NCBI GenBank assembly: GCA_018302235.1
Contig: JAGVZW010000032.1
Coordinates: forward strand, 1-40,468
DNA: 40,468 nucleotides
Direction of reading: 5' to 3'
Origin: Candidatus Woesearchaeota archaeon
GTDB taxonomy: Archaea > Nanobdellota > Nanobdellia > SCGC-AAA011-G17 > GW2011-AR18
In this document: positions 39,701 to 40,468 of the stretch, piece by piece
Position numbering within the stretch: the first letter of the stretch is position 1
Layout of the letters: each line of letters starts with the position of its first letter
Notes under the pieces: model-generated
What the model was told of the DNA's origin: nothing
What the model saw: the letters and a program-made list of their open reading frames with translations, nothing else
The model's database searches: none
Program-made: the position numbers and the translations under genes

Positions 39701-39818
39701 AAAATTTGTAGCATATCCAGAAAACAGGGTTTGTTTGTACAAATTAGACAGTTTAGAAGCTAAACAATTAGATCTTCAAAAAACAAAAAAATTAGCAGAA
39801 CAAACAATTGCATTATAA
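36723..39818 (+). CDS. Large TM-anchored repeat protein with Cys-containing repeats
   Basis: N-terminal hydrophobic helix; repeated SEE(I/L)R...G(I/V)QCxL...(E/K)WKLVNYY and CxxGxN motifs. Confidence 0.7.
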   Translation: MASETPWAKIISFIILAIVLVSLFIGIFPSIRSSASSLLSYLDELMGKSELNIKNESLILTTFYDNYKLCKLSPTDDCICYINLNIPEDYLIELRNSVDQTEFYLYHGSIKENTKLVGEDSISLTQEEKTPITGILDSKQTTYKPPTINDDNLYLANLFGLVGNIQYDFDKDIKYSKQKSSPIYLTNYENKDVAYFEGKKEKISSPYFIYKSNQDMIFFNSNNYELKNRQKCEISTKLTPPLLEFGNLINTIQNCFPKSQSLDSEEIRFMIPSFIESEELRFEIDSKGGLGIQCVLYSNGANEWKLVNYYKYEDVWGGKKIIQTNKELYPNILQELKTLSCQEGYNKLSKNKELQASETLPRLYVSTTNPAIGNIIIIEDSILNNKQLNRFILSEELRYSFKGDKQFGVQCKLYEDQTNEWLYINTYKTKKGKELQSEEIRYLIDQNIVVDSEEIRYKIDETKALGVQCSLNILGQSKWKLVNYYRPTLIFEEPSIFEEANSYYILETSNRPISEFNELNEKTCKEGYNLIKNYESFAEAEPKTKIIPSKFTPSITDIITIESNIKAGTIEEKNKAKADLFIYSSDSPWYDASEKKYVAGIQCILTEDGLNTWNIKQNQIYRGMTESELYLEKGDWSQDYIESILQGKSCQDGLNYFENNYLDLKYITEPIADFAAYPLIHISENSPSFSDTINIQTKIQNKQTLTQEESDYFGEEIISIEITTQDTEINKEFENVKKMKCEQGYNNLKKFGNPLSGSYNLPLKEGSSIDYLIKYQENRKDQYINDLKALFFSKDIFNEEKDEGIGINYNTIKGWQLLQTYAISITNNEITQVTVRDITNPVSLSSKSQEFVNTLLNLLNSMSFNDAITNLQKQIDEKKLIKLPDSPSKQTTNFPNRKVGTNYLFFNIIQEKTSNIKDIETPTYCGDYEPKRFPDFEIKYSNSQFTLYENNLPKKTSNLNLKFCELQTFDENNIYSSQTTDLQEFSVEKQAKIKFVAYPENRVCLYKLDSLEAKQLDLQKTKKLAEQTIAL

Positions 39819-39853
39819 TAATATTTATAAAATATTATAAAAAATTGAATTTA

Positions 39854-40468
39854 ATGAAAGAGTACAATGGAAAAGGATACTTAGAAGTGATTTGCGGACC
39901 AATGTTTCAGGAAAAACAGAGGAATTAATAAGAAGATTAAGATTAGCAAGGATAGCTAAAAAAATCCCATTATAATTAAACCACAGATAGATAATAGATA
40001 TTTAGAAGATAATATTGTTTCTCACGACGGTAGACAACTAAAAGCATTAAGCATATCAAACAACCCAAAAACAGAACAGTATATAAAAAAATCAATTCAA
40101 GAATTAAATCCACAAGTTATTGGATTTGATGAAGCTCAATTTTATGGATTATAGGTTATTGATTTAATTGAAGTGTTAAGAAGAGATAAAAGAATTATTG
40201 TAGCAGGTTTATCTGAAGATTTTAGAGGTGTACCATTCAAAACAATTGCTTGCCTAACAATGTTAGCTGATTATGTTACAAAAAAAGAGGCTGTATGTAT
40301 GCAATATCAAGGTCCAGCCACAAAAAGCCAGAGATTACTTAATGGAGAACCAGTGTAGTATAACAACCCAATAATAAAAATAGGTGGTTCTGAAACATAT
40401 GAAGCACGTTGTATAAACTGTCATGAAGTTCCAGGTAAACCAGTAGATTTTTGGAAAACCACAAACTA
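39854..40468 (+). pseudogene. tdk: Thymidine kinase pseudogene (runs off window end)
   Basis: GYLEVICGPMF[frameshift][99 protein letters not shown]. Confidence 0.85.

Noticed and set aside
1-40468. Genome-wide TGA=Trp recoding
   Set aside because: DP1 ends at TGA overlapping the DP2 start and readthrough would add an out-of-frame tail with several more TGAs; core genes use TGG for Trp and TGA as stop.
1-40468. tRNA or rRNA genes
   Set aside because: No GC-rich cloverleaf-like or rRNA-like segments recognised in the intergenic regions by eye; a tRNAscan run would be decisive.

Overview
AT-rich archaeal (probably DPANN-like) chromosomal window. The core is a replication block on the minus strand (PolD large subunit DP2, PolD small subunit DP1, Orc1/Cdc6) beside an AT-rich intergenic region that is a candidate origin. 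It also carries lonB, argS, a XerA-type recombinase, an archaeal ATPase, an HD-GYP protein, RNase HI, a TraB-family protein, and about 11 kb of pilus/secretion-like genes (GspE/FlaI-type ATPase, TadC/FlaJ-type membrane protein, KKG-signal pilin-like proteins, a 1031-aa Cys-repeat protein). Main discoveries: (1) lonB is a fractured gene. Its two halves end and begin with complementary intein halves (124-aa N-intein, 37-aa C-intein), separated by about 1 kb holding oppositely oriented ORFs, one with a PD-(D/E)XK-like nuclease motif. This is a chromosomal split-intein locus in an ATP-dependent protease. (2) A paralogue of the 12350..13210 protein is broken by a ~299-bp in situ inversion between 5-bp CCAGA/TCTGG repeats. 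Reversing it restores a 222-aa ORF in frame at both junctions, with an archaeal promoter in place. (3) The last ~107 bp of lonB are duplicated around a ~1.3 kb insert, with mostly synonymous differences. (4) Two coiled-coil + winged-helix genes each have their own cluster of perfect palindromes upstream, plus an ORB-like site. (5) A 15-6-15 dif/loxP-like site lies directly upstream of xerA. All calls come from reading motifs by eye; no searches were run.
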